NCBI GenBank assembly: GCA_002794775.1
Contig: NBAY01000034.1
Span: forward strand, 124,001 to 188,000
Reading direction: 5' to 3'
DNA length: 64,000 bases
DNA from: Porodaedalea pini
Lineage: Eukaryota > Basidiomycota > Agaricomycetes > Hymenochaetales > Hymenochaetaceae
Shown: one piece after another, positions 1-12,155 of the stretch
Layout of the letters: the number at the start of each line of letters is the position of its first letter
Position numbering within the stretch: position 1 is the first letter of the stretch
The notes under the pieces: model-generated
The model's database searches: none
Seen by the model: only the letters and a program-made list of their open reading frames with translations
What the model was told of the DNA's origin: nothing
Made by a program: the position numbers and the translations under genes

Positions 1-193
1 TGTTGGCATGCTACTGCTTGAGGTCAAGCTTGCGCTCCCGTTCGACGATGAGGACTCTCCTGAGCCTGAGCCTGAGTCTGAACCGCTTCCAGAACCAGAG
101 CCTGACCCGTCACCGGACACAGACCCCGACTCCGCCCACGAACCGGACGAGCCAGAGTCTGAGCCTGCGCCGGTCCTCGACTTGGCTAAGCAC
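1..193 (-). CDS. 3' part of a Ser/Gly-rich secreted or cell-wall protein, cut by the window edge
   Basis: On the minus strand, a frame opens after a possible splice acceptor near 194. It reads through alternating Gly-Ser and Asp-Ser dipeptides and a short run of serines to the left edge without a stop. This composition matches the Ser/Gly linker that precedes the GPI signal in the CFEM-like gene at 2041-2926, also on the minus strand, so this may be a neighbouring family member. The antisense strand gives a Pro-Glu-rich reading, exactly as the antisense of that gene does, which favours the minus-strand call. No cysteine-rich domain or start could be placed between 194 and 840. The upstream exons, function and true end are unknown. 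Confidence 0.4.
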
Positions 194-2040
194 TGTGTAC
201 CAAGCGTAACAGCTAGGAGAAACACAGAAAACTGCGAGGACTTCATTGATTATCGATTATTCCAAGGTTTCCTTCCGTCTTGACGATTTGGTCTGATTCG
301 ATTTGGTTTTGGACTTGTTCTGTCAGTCTTGGACGTGTCTCTTGATTGTACTTGTACTTGAAGGCGCTTTCCTCCAATTCCTTCAAAACACTCGAACCCT
401 TTGGTTTGGTTTGGCTTGGTTTGACGTCCCCTAACACCGATTTCCAGCCCGTTATAAAGCGCGCAAAAATCCCACTTCGTATCCGCAGAGAACGAGCGCT
501 GCCCACCTGGGCCTCTCGTCGCGAATGCTCCGAGGCCTATCCTATCCAAACTACCCATCCCATCGCGCCGTGTTCCGGTCGCCAAAGTCCCCTCCAAACT
601 TTCACCGCAAAGTAAGCAGCAGTAATTTGTCTGTAACCTAGGCGGCTGCGGGAGTTCAGCCAATGCAGAGCAGAATTGCCTGCGCGTCTGTGTGCAATTG
701 TGTAAAACCTTATGCGTGCGGTGTGCACCGTATACGCGGACGGCGGAATCGGCGACCTCGAAATAGCATAACAAATCCGGATATATGCCGTCGGCTGTTG
801 TTACCTGCACACATCGTTCATGAATAGAGCATATTTTCGTGTTATTTTTTTGTGGAAAGCAAAGTCAAGTAGGCAAAATTAAGAATGGTCGTAACCTGTA
901 ACTTGTAACTTGTAGCCATAGAATATGAGGCGGCTGACGATACAAGGAAAACGACGTTCGGACCGCTCTTCCGGAGTGCGATAAAGTACGAGTTTCTTTC
1001 CGGTTCATAAGCAGAAGGAGAACGGCGCCTGATCAGGATTCAGGATTTTGGACTTCCGCTCAAAGAATCTTCTGAATTTTGTAAGAATTCCTATTTCCTC
1101 ATATCGACTCGTTACGACTATCCGAACTGAACTGTTTCTGCGAAAAAAAGAAAAAAGGCGCACGTTTGTGAGTCCAACTTGAAATCGCGTGCCCTCAGAC
1201 TGCATCGATGGAAAAGAAAACTATGTAGCAAAGAGGGACTCACCGGCCACCGCGTACCATTCCAGTCACCATTCGGCTCTGAGTTCCATTGCAAATTCCT
1301 CAGGCGGGGGGAAGGGCAAAGTCAGTTGACTTATCAGCGCACCTGCAGACTATTTCAAGATGTTCAAGTTTGAAGGCACAAAATAGTCTGTAGTTCGTTA
1401 TGATTCCAGGAATGACCGGCTTTCCAAAGAGCGAGTGACTATGTGGCGTCGTCAGTACTGCTAGTAGTGCTAGTAGTGCTAGTGTCACCAGGCAGCGCAA
1501 GGAGAGTAAATCAGTAATGTGAATGAAACATAGATGACGAAGCCAAGTACCAGTGTGGAGTTCACTCTTGACTTTCGTCCTCGAACTTTCGAAGCGAAAA
1601 ACATTAATATTGTGCGCTGACAAAGCAGGTTGATCTAACCCTAAGAGCCTGAGGCCGCCGATTTTTCTGCTTACATACGAGTCGATGTGAGGAAACTCGC
1701 CCTCGCACAAGCCCGGGAAAACAAGATCAATTGCGATTGCGGTGTCGGTACTTCACATGCAGCGGGGTCAGGGAATTAGAAGAGCGTATGTGTAAAGAGG
1801 GATGTATGTTATATCCACAGGAAAGCAAGAGGGAAAGCAAGATAACGCGACGAAATTTTTGTGAAGAGGGTTTCCATACATGGACTTGATCGCAATGAGA
1901 GAGGGAGAGGGAGATGATGAGGGGAGTCGTAGGCAGATTCGGAGAGGTGAAAGTCTAATAACGTCCGTGAAAGAAAAGAAAAGAAAAACCAGAAATCATG
2001 ACTCGCGTTGCGTCTCGAGCCTGAGCGACCGCCGTAAATT
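194..2040. other. Intergenic region, no gene recognised
   Basis: No convincing exon chain was found on either strand. Missing 5' exons of the edge gene could lie in the first few hundred bases. A short direct repeat of a gctagtagt-type unit lies near 1458-1483. The antisense of the CFEM-like gene continues as a Pro-Glu-rich open frame from about 1880 but is regarded as a shadow. Confidence 0.5.
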
Positions 2041-2926
2041 TTACGTAGAGACGAGCAGAGCGACTAGGCCTGCACAGACAACTACACCGGCTCCTGCACC
2101 AAAACGTACGCTGCTCGCCCCGCTGGAGCTGCTCGCGGTCGATACGCTGGTCGAGGTAGCTGTTGAGCCGGAGCCAGACGCGGTCGTCGTTGCTGTTGCG
2201 CTACCTGACCCAGACCCGGACCCAGCCCCGGATGCAGCTGACAAGGGCGCGACCGAAGAAACTTGGATGGAGGATATCGACTCGCCGGAGGTGTCGCAGG
2301 CATTCGTGTATTCTGATAATCAACCCATCAATAACATATATTGTTAGCCGCAAAGTGCGAAAGGGACGAAAAGAGGGAAAGAGAGAGAACGCACGGTCGA
2401 TGATGCTCTGCTCTTGACTCTGCAGGGAGCTCGACGAGTTGCCACCGACAGCGACAAGGCAGTTCGCGCAGTCCGCGATCTCCTTCGCGACGGGGTTGTT
2501 GCACAGGCACGACAGGTCCTGGCAGCTCTGGAGATGTAAGAGATGCGTGTTTCGCAGTTTGCGTTTCAGAATAACGAGATACAACCCTCCAAGATGATGA
2601 TGGATGATATTGAGGCTATGCGTGCAGACGTACGTTGATGGTGGTCTCAATGGGCCCGCAGGTGGTTTGGCACTGCGCGGCGAGTGTATTATTAGAACGG
2701 AAAGGAAAAGGATAACAGGGGAAGATAGGAACGTACGGCGGCTGGGATGCTGCTTAGCCCGAGCCCGCCTGCCGATGACTGGCGAGCAAAGAGGGAGGCG
2801 GGAGTCGGGGCTGACGCTAGGCCGAACGCAGAATTCAGCACGTCGGGATAACGGAAGCAAATACGGCCGATGCGTACCTTGAGCGACGAGCAGCGCAAGA
2901 AGAGGGAGCGCAAAAGCAGGCTGCAT
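2041..2926 (-). CDS. CFEM-like secreted protein with probable GPI anchor
   Basis: Five exons are proposed: 2926-2878, 2768-2737, 2672-2634, 2527-2395 and 2312-2041. Phases are consistent and the protein is 174 aa. It starts with a hydrophobic signal peptide (MQPAFALPLLALLVAQ). The short mature domain has eight cysteines, including CQTTC, a CQDLSCLC block and an ADCANC block, typical of fungal CFEM or CFEM-like extracellular proteins. A Ser/Gly/Thr/Ala-rich linker follows. The C-terminal hydrophobic segment (GAGVVVCAGLVALLVST) ends the protein with no basic tail, as in GPI-anchor signals. Known CFEM proteins act in haem or iron capture, cell-wall structure or host interaction; which applies here cannot be told. 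A less likely exon-2 acceptor lies a few bases downstream. Confidence 0.75.
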
Positions 2927-5900
2927 ATCCGCTGTCCGTGTATTGTTTTGTCGTTATCTGTTAGGAAGGTGTTCGAGGCACAGGAGGAGCGAGCAAGCGA
3001 GGAAGAGGAAGGTGGGAGGCCAGGGACGGTCGGGGAGACGAGACTTTATAGCACATCGAATCGACAGGGCTCAGAAAATAAAAATAAAGATGAGCGAGTA
3101 AAGAAGTTCATTTACCCGATTTGGGCCAGGACGCTGATCTCCGCCAACTCATCAGAATTGCTCGCGTGCGAATCACGAGTCAGTTCAATTGAAATCATCT
3201 CGGACATGCAAAACTCAATTTTTGAAACTGTGGTGGACACGCACGCCTCCAGCGACCGTGACGCTCAGCGCTGCGCTCACTCCTTTCATCTCTGTCGCGC
3301 TCGCTCAGTTATATTCTACTCAAGTGGAACTGGAGCATTTTCGCTGCAAGCTTTCTCACAGCGGTAGAGACTCTCCAACCTCTCCGCGCATTTTCTCGTA
3401 ACTCATCACTCTCTAAGCACCTTCGAAGCCGCGAAGCAGGAGCACCCGGTGCCAGGGACCCAAAGCCAGCGGCGCCGCTGATCCCATCTCCCCATCTCAG
3501 GCGATCCGCAATTCAGTTGCACGTGCAAACCTTGTTATAGATTCTCGTCCTTCTTTTTAATCAATATGTAAGTGGCCTATTGCATCGCGCTGACTCAGAT
3601 ACCCTGCGACTCTCAACCTCGAAGATCATCAACCCTTGCCAGTGCTTCCCGCATCGATGTTCTTCTCTCTCGCTTCAGCATCTCCGCGCTAATCGAGCAA
3701 ACCTAACATTAACGTATCCGAGAAAGTCTACCTTCGTCGTCGAACCCGTCCCGTCTTCAACCCATCTCCCGCGTACATTGTGCACTCCATATTCTCATGC
3801 GAGGTAAATATAGGAAGCCAGTGGACATTCCCCCGATTACGTGCTCCGCATCTGCTATTACTATTATAGCGGAACTCTGTGGCGCTTGCTTACACGTGCT
3901 ATATGCATGATTCAGGCGTTCTCAGCTGTGCACTGCCGGCGCCACCGCTATGTACTCTATCTATGCTTGAAACGAGTGGAGGTACGCGCTTGTTTTGTGG
4001 AAAACACACCCGAGGAATTCATATTTGTTTAAATGCCGTGCGTGCTTATCTCTGACCTTGGTATTTTAGCGTGCATTTATGCTTATCTTGCCTCAGTCAT
4101 CCTCCAAATAAAAACAGTCTTTCTAATGTCCCAATTGGGCCGAACGTCCCCAGTGTCTACTCTTCAACAAATCATCACCTCTCTAGCATTCCTCCGCCAC
4201 AATCTTCCCAACTCGAAGTTCTAGACTGACGGATCCCTGGAGGCGTCAAATCGCGCATCCATCGGAGCAGAACTGGGAAAACTCAGGATCAATCTGAAAC
4301 CTCACTCTGAGACTTCGAGTCCAGAAGCGGAACATGCAGAAGCCGGGACTCAGATATAGAACACGGAACGCAGAATTCAGAATTCAGAAGCCGGAAGCCA
4401 CGTCCAACAGATTGATTCACGAATCAAAAGATCCTACGTACTTAATACGAAGATGCAAAGACAAGAGACCCGCGATGGATGGCTAATCTATGCGGTGCGG
4501 GCTCGCTGGGCTATATTTGTATTCGGGTTGGAAGTCCGTTCTGCATGGGCCTTTAATGTGTGCCATTTAGGAACTGGACATCCGTCATCTCTTCTCTTTG
4601 GCTTGTTTTGTCTACTGCTTCCTCGGAGAATTTGGTTTGGACGATGTTGAGTAATGTCTTCTGGTTTGGGTCTTCAATGTATGCGATCCAGTCTATCTCT
4701 TACCGTGACTCGGCACTCGGAGCTTATTTTTATATATTCTGCATGATGCGGCCAGGATGGAGAAGTTTGATAGGCGCTGGGTGTGTGGCATACTCTCGTA
4801 TCTGAGCTTCTTCTCAGCGATTTTTTTTCCCAAATCCCTTCTCACCATGTATAAACTTAAATGAAAAGTTTGGCTTTGCATCTTGGCATTTTCGCTGCGC
4901 AACGCACGGATGACATCTTTTGCTTTTTATTCTTGGTGCAAGACTCTGAGTAAGCGACTGCCTTGTCAGACGACCCGGGCTCCTCGAACCACCAGAAGAT
5001 GGCAGGGAGAAGGGGGGTTGGCAGGGTTGGTGAATGATGACGGATGGCATGGGATGAGCCATGGCGCAGGTGTATGTAGTGAAGTTGGCTCGTGAAGAGT
5101 GGATAACTCGATACACTTAGTATCTATGGCTATTGGAAAAGAAAGGCACAGGTTCCGCTGGATTATTGAATTCATCTTGCCTTTCCTACTAGTAGATGAA
5201 AAGAACTATTATATAATGTATGCTCACTCACCATGTCCTCGAAAACCCCTATGAGCTGCTAGCATTAGTTATTCGAGCTGAAGGGAACCTTAACAAACTT
5301 AAGGAGCTGCGAGGCTCACACTAAACTCGCACAGCTCGCTCAGTCCTTGTGAACTCCGAATTCAATTTGGGGTCTACGAGCCTATGAACAGTGGAACTGG
5401 ACCTGCAGTACGTACACCACTGGTAATGGGCAAGGCGCTCATCAACTATTCGAAACTTGGGTGTCATTCCTGCTTGGCAATGGCATGCCATGTGGGATGT
5501 GATGCATGGCGGCGCCTCATATACGAGCGCTCATCTAGGTCATCTATCTGAGTTGAAACCTCCGTAAGTGAAACCATCATCTCAGGTGCTGAAACGAGAG
5601 CTCCTGACATGATATGATGCGGAGTGCTTATGGTTCGTTGTTTATGACTTTATGGGGTGGCTTTACCATTCCGTGATTTATTACTTCTGATTTATTTCTT
5701 GGGGGTGGGCTTGTAGGTGTGTTCGTTTCATGTTGGTCGTGCGGGACTACTGGAGCAAGCCGCTTGTTATGCAGTAGGAAGCTTTATCAGACAGTCCAGT
5801 TGTACGGAACAGGTTGACTTTCAGGATGGAATGGTGAAGTGTTTGCTGTTCATTGATTAAGATTGACGTGGTATGAGAATGCAACGCTGAGAGACACAGA

Positions 5901-7047
5901 CGGCAGAATAAATTCACTGACTCTCCATGCGCTCCAAAGCAAGAAACATGAATGACTTCAGGCGATTCTTGAGATGCATTTGTGTGAATACTGTACTTCT
6001 CTGAGATTCTTAGAAATAAGATGATATTCAAGAACTTGAAGAGTAGAAGAGGAAAAAACCAATGGGCAGCTTGAAGATAAAGATCTTCCGGTCGAATGCG
6101 AGTCTAGGATGTCAGTAAGGGCGACCCGCCTCAAACTCAAAGGACATATATACGGGCAGATGTGTCCGCATGTCAGGCATAGCAGGCAGAAAATGTGGTT
6201 TTCGAGGAAATGGTAGGACAGAGGACAAGCCAGATTTCCAGTTGAATTTGTTTTTCTTGATATTTCACGAAAGACCCAGGACTCGGACGATTTGATAGGA
6301 CGATCTTTTTTCTTTTTTCTTTCCTTTGCGATCGTCGATATTCCGAATGGGAAGCAGATTTTCAGCAGAAATGCGGTTTAGAATGCATATGCGTGCCAGG
6401 AGCCTAGCGACATAAATGTAGATCAGGCCTAGGACGCGATAACGTGCCCGCGTCAGACCGCGCGCCTCGTGACTTTGACGCGTTTTATGCATTTTCGAAC
6501 CTGTTCCTCGTTGACTTCCATCTCGTTGCTCGTCTGGCATCTTCGCTCTTACTGAAGTAACTTATGTTTGGCACTGGTTTCCCATCATCGTACTGGCTTT
6601 AAGTCGAGCGCACTGTTAGCCGCTGCCGTTACAGCAAACTTAAGTTCAATAGAAATTACTGTCTCCTTGATTCTATCAAGATTTCTCAATGTCAAATGGC
6701 GGAATGTATAGCCCTTCTTTTTCATATCCCGGAGTCAAGATCATTCTCTAGGCGAGAGAGCGGAAGTCGACTGACTATCGTACATGACACGCTTCCCCGC
6801 TGTTTATGCTGTTTATGCTGTTTCAGCCTTAGCGTCTAAACCATGGCAATGCAGATTTCAAGCCCGTCCACTCTCGACAAGAAAAATCAGATACTGTCTA
6901 CAGTCTAGAGCGGAAAGATGCTCAGGCTGAGAGGCTGACGCGCTACGTCATCTATTCGTACCAGTCAGCCGCTCGATTTGGACGATTATAAAATGGCCTG
7001 CGCCCCTCTCTCGTCCTCCACATACAGCTTGACTTTCAACGGCCATC
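2927..7047. other. Long intergenic region, no gene recognised
   Basis: About 4.1 kb with only short frames. No exon chain, family motif or RNA gene was recognised. Stretches near 4250-4400 repeat short words such as cagaattcagaa. The last 100 bases before the gene at 7048 contain an AT-rich segment (gattataaaatgg at 6983-6995) that could serve as its TATA element. Confidence 0.5.
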
Positions 7048-9075
7048 ATGGTGCTCATAAAGCATTCCATTGGCTCCAAAGTACGCACTCTGCACAACAA
7101 CCCAACAAGCAAACTCCGCTCGCGCCCTCTCGTCGACAAGCAGGTCTTGTCGACGGCGACGCGCCCCCTCCTCTCTTCACTGCTGGTCAGTGCCACCCGA
7201 CGACGCTCCCCTCCCCGACCTCGCCCCACGGCGGCGTCATTCTTCTCGCTCTATGAACCTACTGGTATACTGAAAGGTCGTGCCACCTCGGATGCAGTAC
7301 GTATCCTTTGCGTTCCGTGCCACCCGAGCTCATCGTTCGTCTCTCACAGGGAGTGCCTTCGGTGGCAAGCACCTCCACCCTGGAGGACGATATCAAGAAC
7401 TCGAGGATATTGTCATCGCTTGCCGAGACGACTGACGGTCGCTCGCTCGATGCATCTTACTTTGGTGTCGTGCGTATACTCAACAGCTCAAAGACATATC
7501 ATCTGAGGCTGACATGTATGTAAGCAGACGTATAGGAACTCCACCCTCAATTCCTCTCAAGGACCGGTGGACCATTATGCCAATGTGTGCCCATCTCCTG
7601 TACGTACCCTTGCCCCATCATGGCTGCCACTGTACTTATCTCTTGCGCTCTCAAGGTGGTACACGCAGTTGCATCAGGATCCGAAGAAGCGGACGATGTG
7701 AGTACTCTATGTCGTACATAAACACCAGGGCTGACACTGTAACTCAGCTTCCTGACTTCGAACCTGATTCTCCTGAACCCGGCAACGCCAGCTTGACGTT
7801 CGATGCTGGTGTCAACGCCGCAACTGAGGACCTCTTCTCCGACGTGAAGCCTGTCCTCGAGTTTGGTGAGGTCGCTCCTCCGACTATTCAGCTCCTGTCC
7901 GCTATCGCCGCCGACGGGCACTCGGACATCGACGATGGTGACTCCGGCTCTGAGTTGGAAGACGGTGCATCACTTTCAGTCAACGATTACCAGAATGAAA
8001 GCGTGTCGGTGCATGAAGCTGTCTCATTCCTTGACAATGTCCTCTTCCCGCTCGAGGAGTCGAGGATTCTTCCGCCGTCACCAATTTCGATCTCGCGGCA
8101 ACCGACGTCGCGGACCTTCGCTGGACTCCGCCTGTCATCGCTTGCTATGGCCGACTACCAGGACACTGCCGTTGGCGGACCCGCACCATTGGGCACGCAC
8201 TCGTACATGGAGCTGGCCATGGGCGACGGAGCCGTCCAATCGGACCCCTTCCTCGTTTATCTCTCTTCCAACGTCGCGCCGACACAGCAATGCTTCCCCG
8301 TACACCAGCCTTCGGCACTAACGACGGCTGTCTACCAGGACACTGATTCTGGCGCACCCGCGCCTCGAGTTATGATATCCGACATGGACCTGGCCATGGT
8401 CGACGAGGCTACGCATCCTGCCGCCTTCGTCGCTTTTCCCACATCGACTTCCGTTCTTCCCGACCCTTTTTCCAACAGCGACTCACATGGCCACATGGAG
8501 AACGTTGAACTCATTCCTCACGTACCATGTAACACTACCTTCCCGACGTCGCTGTGGACGATTCGCGAGAGTGTTCAGATACCCGAGAATGACAACGACC
8601 TCTTCGGACTCCACCGCATGAGCTACGACAATATGGAATTATGCGAAGCGGATGACATGGAAATGGCTGAAGACTCCGATGTCGATCTCTTGACAAGCCT
8701 CTTTTCTTCGGCGCTTCGTCTGGATGTCGAGTTCTGTACGAAATGCTCGGCCCCGCAAGTCCTTTCTGCCAATGCCATCTCAATACTGTCGCAGACTGTA
8801 TGCATTGCTCAGCGCCTCCAATTCCTTCCTGCCTATGCCTTCAACTGAAGGCGCTCTTTCTGCCGCCATCCGACTCTTTGTTGGTTCCGCCATATCCGCG
8901 CGCGTTACGGAAGATCTGGCATCCTCCGTTGTCGCCGCTGATGGACGTCGACGAGGGCCTCTCGCTGGCCGAGCTCTCGTTGCTGGACCTGTCTATACCT
9001 AACGCGGGCGTTACGCTAGACAGGAGACGAAGGCGAAGACAAAGGCAGAAATGGAAAATCTGGGTGTTCCGTTAG
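7048..9075 (+). CDS. Acidic protein of unknown function, six exons
   Basis: Exons are 7048-7296, 7350-7469, 7528-7599, 7656-7697, 7748-8797 and 8851-9075, all in phase 0, giving 585 aa. Consistent phase at every junction and good GT/AG borders support a real gene. I do not recognise a domain. The N-terminal 80 residues are basic and Ser/Arg-rich and could be a targeting sequence. The rest is acidic and largely disordered. Two adjacent segments beginning YQDT are diverged copies of each other: each runs YQDT, a PAP motif, then a Met-Asp/Glu-Leu-Ala-Met core (about residues 305-375). The last exon is Leu/Pro-rich and ends in an Arg/Lys cluster. An unspliced reading of intron 5 would stop at 8848. 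Confidence 0.65.
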
Positions 9076-10194
9076 GATGGATGGATGGCCGCGCGGGCGC
9101 GGACATCTTGAATTCCTATCGGACTCTTAGCTGCGCATATGATCTACGGGTTTTTGACTGTTCTTGGCTTCTGATCTTACGGACCCTCACCCTTCGTCTC
9201 GATCTATGTTTGCTTTCTTCATGCCTACATATATACTCGAAATGTCTTGTGTCGTTTACGGTCTTGGATTCATCATATACCCTTCTGGCTGCGATATGTA
9301 TTATACCATTATCTCTATTTTATTTAGAACAACACATTTTCATGCTAACTGTTGAGAGTATCTACTATATCATCCACAGCTCGAAGCTGCCTATGAACAA
9401 TATGTTGCTACCTATCGAGGCCGATAGGTTCGCGTAAATAGACAACAACAGCGGCTGGCGCTTTGCACGTGCTCTCTTTTCAGCAAGCTAAATTTTATTG
9501 TCAGGCTCTGAACATTTCCCGAATTATGTCTGCTCACGTCTCTCCAGATGTTCAGTTGTTAAAAACGAAGGATACTGACTATGGAGTTGGTGCTCTGATG
9601 AATGATTGGACAAACCTCGCCAGCATATTGATATGCTGCATACGTACGTACTATATTGTGCTGTAAGAACTCGGGATGCACTACTAGTCTGCAGAAAATA
9701 TTAGAGAATCAATGCAGCAATTGATTCTCATTGTAATAAAGAGACGTGCAGTGATCAGTTTACGCGGATATCAATCGTCTTCAAGTCTCGTGCTGAAGAG
9801 CCTTGACTGTAGCCTGGAAAGGAAAGCCAGGTCTCCCGAAAAGGGGCCGCGGACCCACAATGTGACGTCGCGCCGATTGAACTTCGAAGTCCATCTCTGT
9901 GCAGTGAGTCAGTACCACTATGTGGTACTGTATAACGACTTGTCAACCATGATCATGCATAAGTGACACTGTTCATGCACTCGTCAGCTAATCCGACTTG
10001 AGCGATACTCTCGCTTGGAATGATACGATGACTCATGACTAGCACTCGGAATCATAAGCACTCGTCGAGTCATTGGAACCTTCGTGAACGCTCTCCGTGC
10101 TAGAGACAGTTTCTCGCACCTCAAAAAGTCTTGTGTATCTACTCCTTTCTCCGCTTTTTTCCCTGCCTCAGGAAACTCGGGAGGCCTTAACACC
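9076..10194. other. Intergenic region
   Basis: This is the 3' side of the 585-aa gene and the 5' side of the dioxygenase gene. Only short frames are present. Nothing recognisable was found apart from AT-rich stretches around 9230-9400. Confidence 0.5.
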
Positions 10195-11516
10195 ATGACC
10201 ACGGATGTGGAGTCTGCGAATGCCTCTTCATCTGACTCCCGGGCCACGCTGCCTACCCGGGACTTCGTCGAAGGAGAGCGCTACGGCGCCGGGGACACGT
10301 ACCTCGTCCGCGACGTCTTGCCGCCCGATCTTCTCGAAGGCGCATTTGAGCGCCTGTGCGACGAGGTGCAGTGGTGCACGATGAGCCATCGTGGTGCGTA
10401 GTGTAGCCTTGTTTGTGTCTGGATTTGTTTGATGAATGTTGCATTGACTCGGTGTCTTTTTTTTTTTTTTTTTTTGCGTATGGTGCATGAAGGCGGAGAA
10501 GTCCCGAGACTCGTCGCGGTCGAGGGGACGGTAGATGAAGATGGGAGGTACGCGCGTTCCCCCGTTTCCCGCCCTCTTAGCTCTCACTAATGTGATCAAA
10601 TGTTGTTCATAGCATCCCGGTTTACCGCCACCCCGCCGACACTTCCCCGCCGCTGCGCGCCTTCTCGCCGACCGTGGCGCTCATCCGCGAGCACGTAGCG
10701 CGCTTCCTCTCGGCGGACCAGCCGCTCAACCATGTGCTCGTGCAGCGCTACCGCTCCGGTGAGGACTACATCTCCGAGCACGCGGACAAGACGGTCGACG
10801 TCGTGCATGGGTCGTACATTGTCAAGTGCGCGCTTTCCTCGTCTTATTTGCTCGTCTTGTTTCTTCTTCTTCCTATTCTCTCTTTCATTTGGTACTGAGA
10901 GCTTGCCCTACTTCTTAGCGTATCGTTCGGCGCACAACGCACGATGAAACTGCGCACCAAGAAATCCCTTCCGTCCACTCGCGCTTCCAAGCCCGCTCCC
11001 GCTCCCAACCCCGCCGTCGCCGCCGCCACAGACCGAACAACACACCACATCCCCCTCCCGCACAACTCCGCGCTCCTCCTCGGGCTCACGACGAACCGGC
11101 TCTGGCTGCACAGCATCCGCCCCGACCGGCGCCCGCGGACCTTCCTGTCCGCGCCCGAGGCCGCGTTCGGGCGCGAGCGCATCAGCCTGACGTTCCGCTC
11201 TATCGGGACGTTCCTGAGTCCGCGTCCGTGCCTTGACCGGAAGACGAGTCCGAGTCCGAGGAAGAATAAGAGTCCGGGGGTTGGTCTGGAGGGGGGCGGG
11301 ACAGGGACAGAGAGTAGGACTGAGACTGAGACTGGGAGGTGGGTGATATGGGGCCAGGGCGCACGCGGCAAGACACGCGCCGCCGCTCACCCCGTGAGCG
11401 CGAACACAAAGGAGAGGAAGGCGCTCCTACGCGCCTTCGGGGAGGAGAACCACTCGAGCGCGTTCGATTGGGATGCAGCGTACGGCAAGGGGTTCGACGT
11501 CGTGCATTTCACTTGA
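10195..11516 (+). CDS. AlkB-type 2-oxoglutarate/Fe(II)-dependent dioxygenase
   Basis: Four exons (10195-10393, 10493-10547, 10613-10825, 10919-11516) encode 354 aa; the ATG lies in a strong CACCATGA context. AlkB-family enzymes oxidatively remove alkyl groups from DNA, RNA or protein using Fe(II), oxygen and 2-oxoglutarate. The iron ligands are visible: HxD at His141/Asp143 (ISEHAD) and a distal His near residue 220 (LWLHSI). The family Arg-x5-Arg signature (RISLTFR, Arg243 and Arg249) binds 2-oxoglutarate. The nucleotide-lid-like Tyr-Arg-x-Gly-x-Asp segment precedes the HxD. Intron 3 separates the HxD block from a Val-Ser-Phe-Gly strand. After the Arg motif comes a Ser/Pro/Gly/Thr-rich insertion of roughly 45 residues. 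Closest known types are ALKBH2/3-like fungal proteins; the exact substrate is not evident. Confidence 0.85.
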
Positions 11517-12155
11517 TCCTTTCTTTCTTTCTCTTTTTTCTCTTGCTAAAATTTACGGTTTCTTGCTGCTGTGTCGCAGTGCTAGAATGTGTTTCTTTTC
11601 TGTTACGCTACGGGAAGGGAGAAGGGGTGAATAACCAAGGGAAGAGGAAGGGGGGGAGGGTATTACTTGATGATACGACATTTGTGCGATATACTATTGC
11701 CTGCATACATACATTAATTACTCCAACTCCGACTCCAACTCCCGTCCCCTCTAACAAGAAAAGCGTGTTCAAAGCGAAGGCAAAAGCGAAAGCAGGGAGT
11801 ATTCGTATGCGAGTACGGGCGCGGCAGCCTGCGTGCCGCGAATGTAAAGAAAGCGAAAGGCCTAGGGAAGGCAAGCGAAAGACTAGAAAGAGAAAAAGGG
11901 GGGACGTACAAGTAATAAAACTCTTTTTGAGAATGAGAACAAAAAAGAGGACACGGAACAAGATCGTATAGCCAAGATAGTAAGAGGAAGGGGGGGGGGG
12001 GGGGAGAAAGGATAGGAAAAAAGGAAAAATAAGAAAGGATAAGAAGACATACTGTTACTATACTCGCCGTAGCTGTGTGTATGCGTGTGTGTTTCTCTTC
12101 CTTCTTTCCTTCGAGTTGTAAGGGGGCCCGCTGAGGCTGAGGCTCATGCTCAGGC
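11517..12155. other. Convergent intergenic region with low-complexity tracts
   Basis: This separates the 3' ends of the dioxygenase (plus) and DUF6534 (minus) genes. It contains a small array of ctccaactccgact-type words near 11719-11745, purine-rich runs, and a poly-G tract of about 14 near 11990. No gene was recognised. Confidence 0.5.

Noticed and set aside
1880..2347. Plus-strand frame rich in Pro-Glu and Asp-Pro over the CFEM-like gene
   Set aside because: It is the exact antisense of the Ser/Gly tail. The minus strand has signal peptide, cysteines, splice phases and GPI signal.
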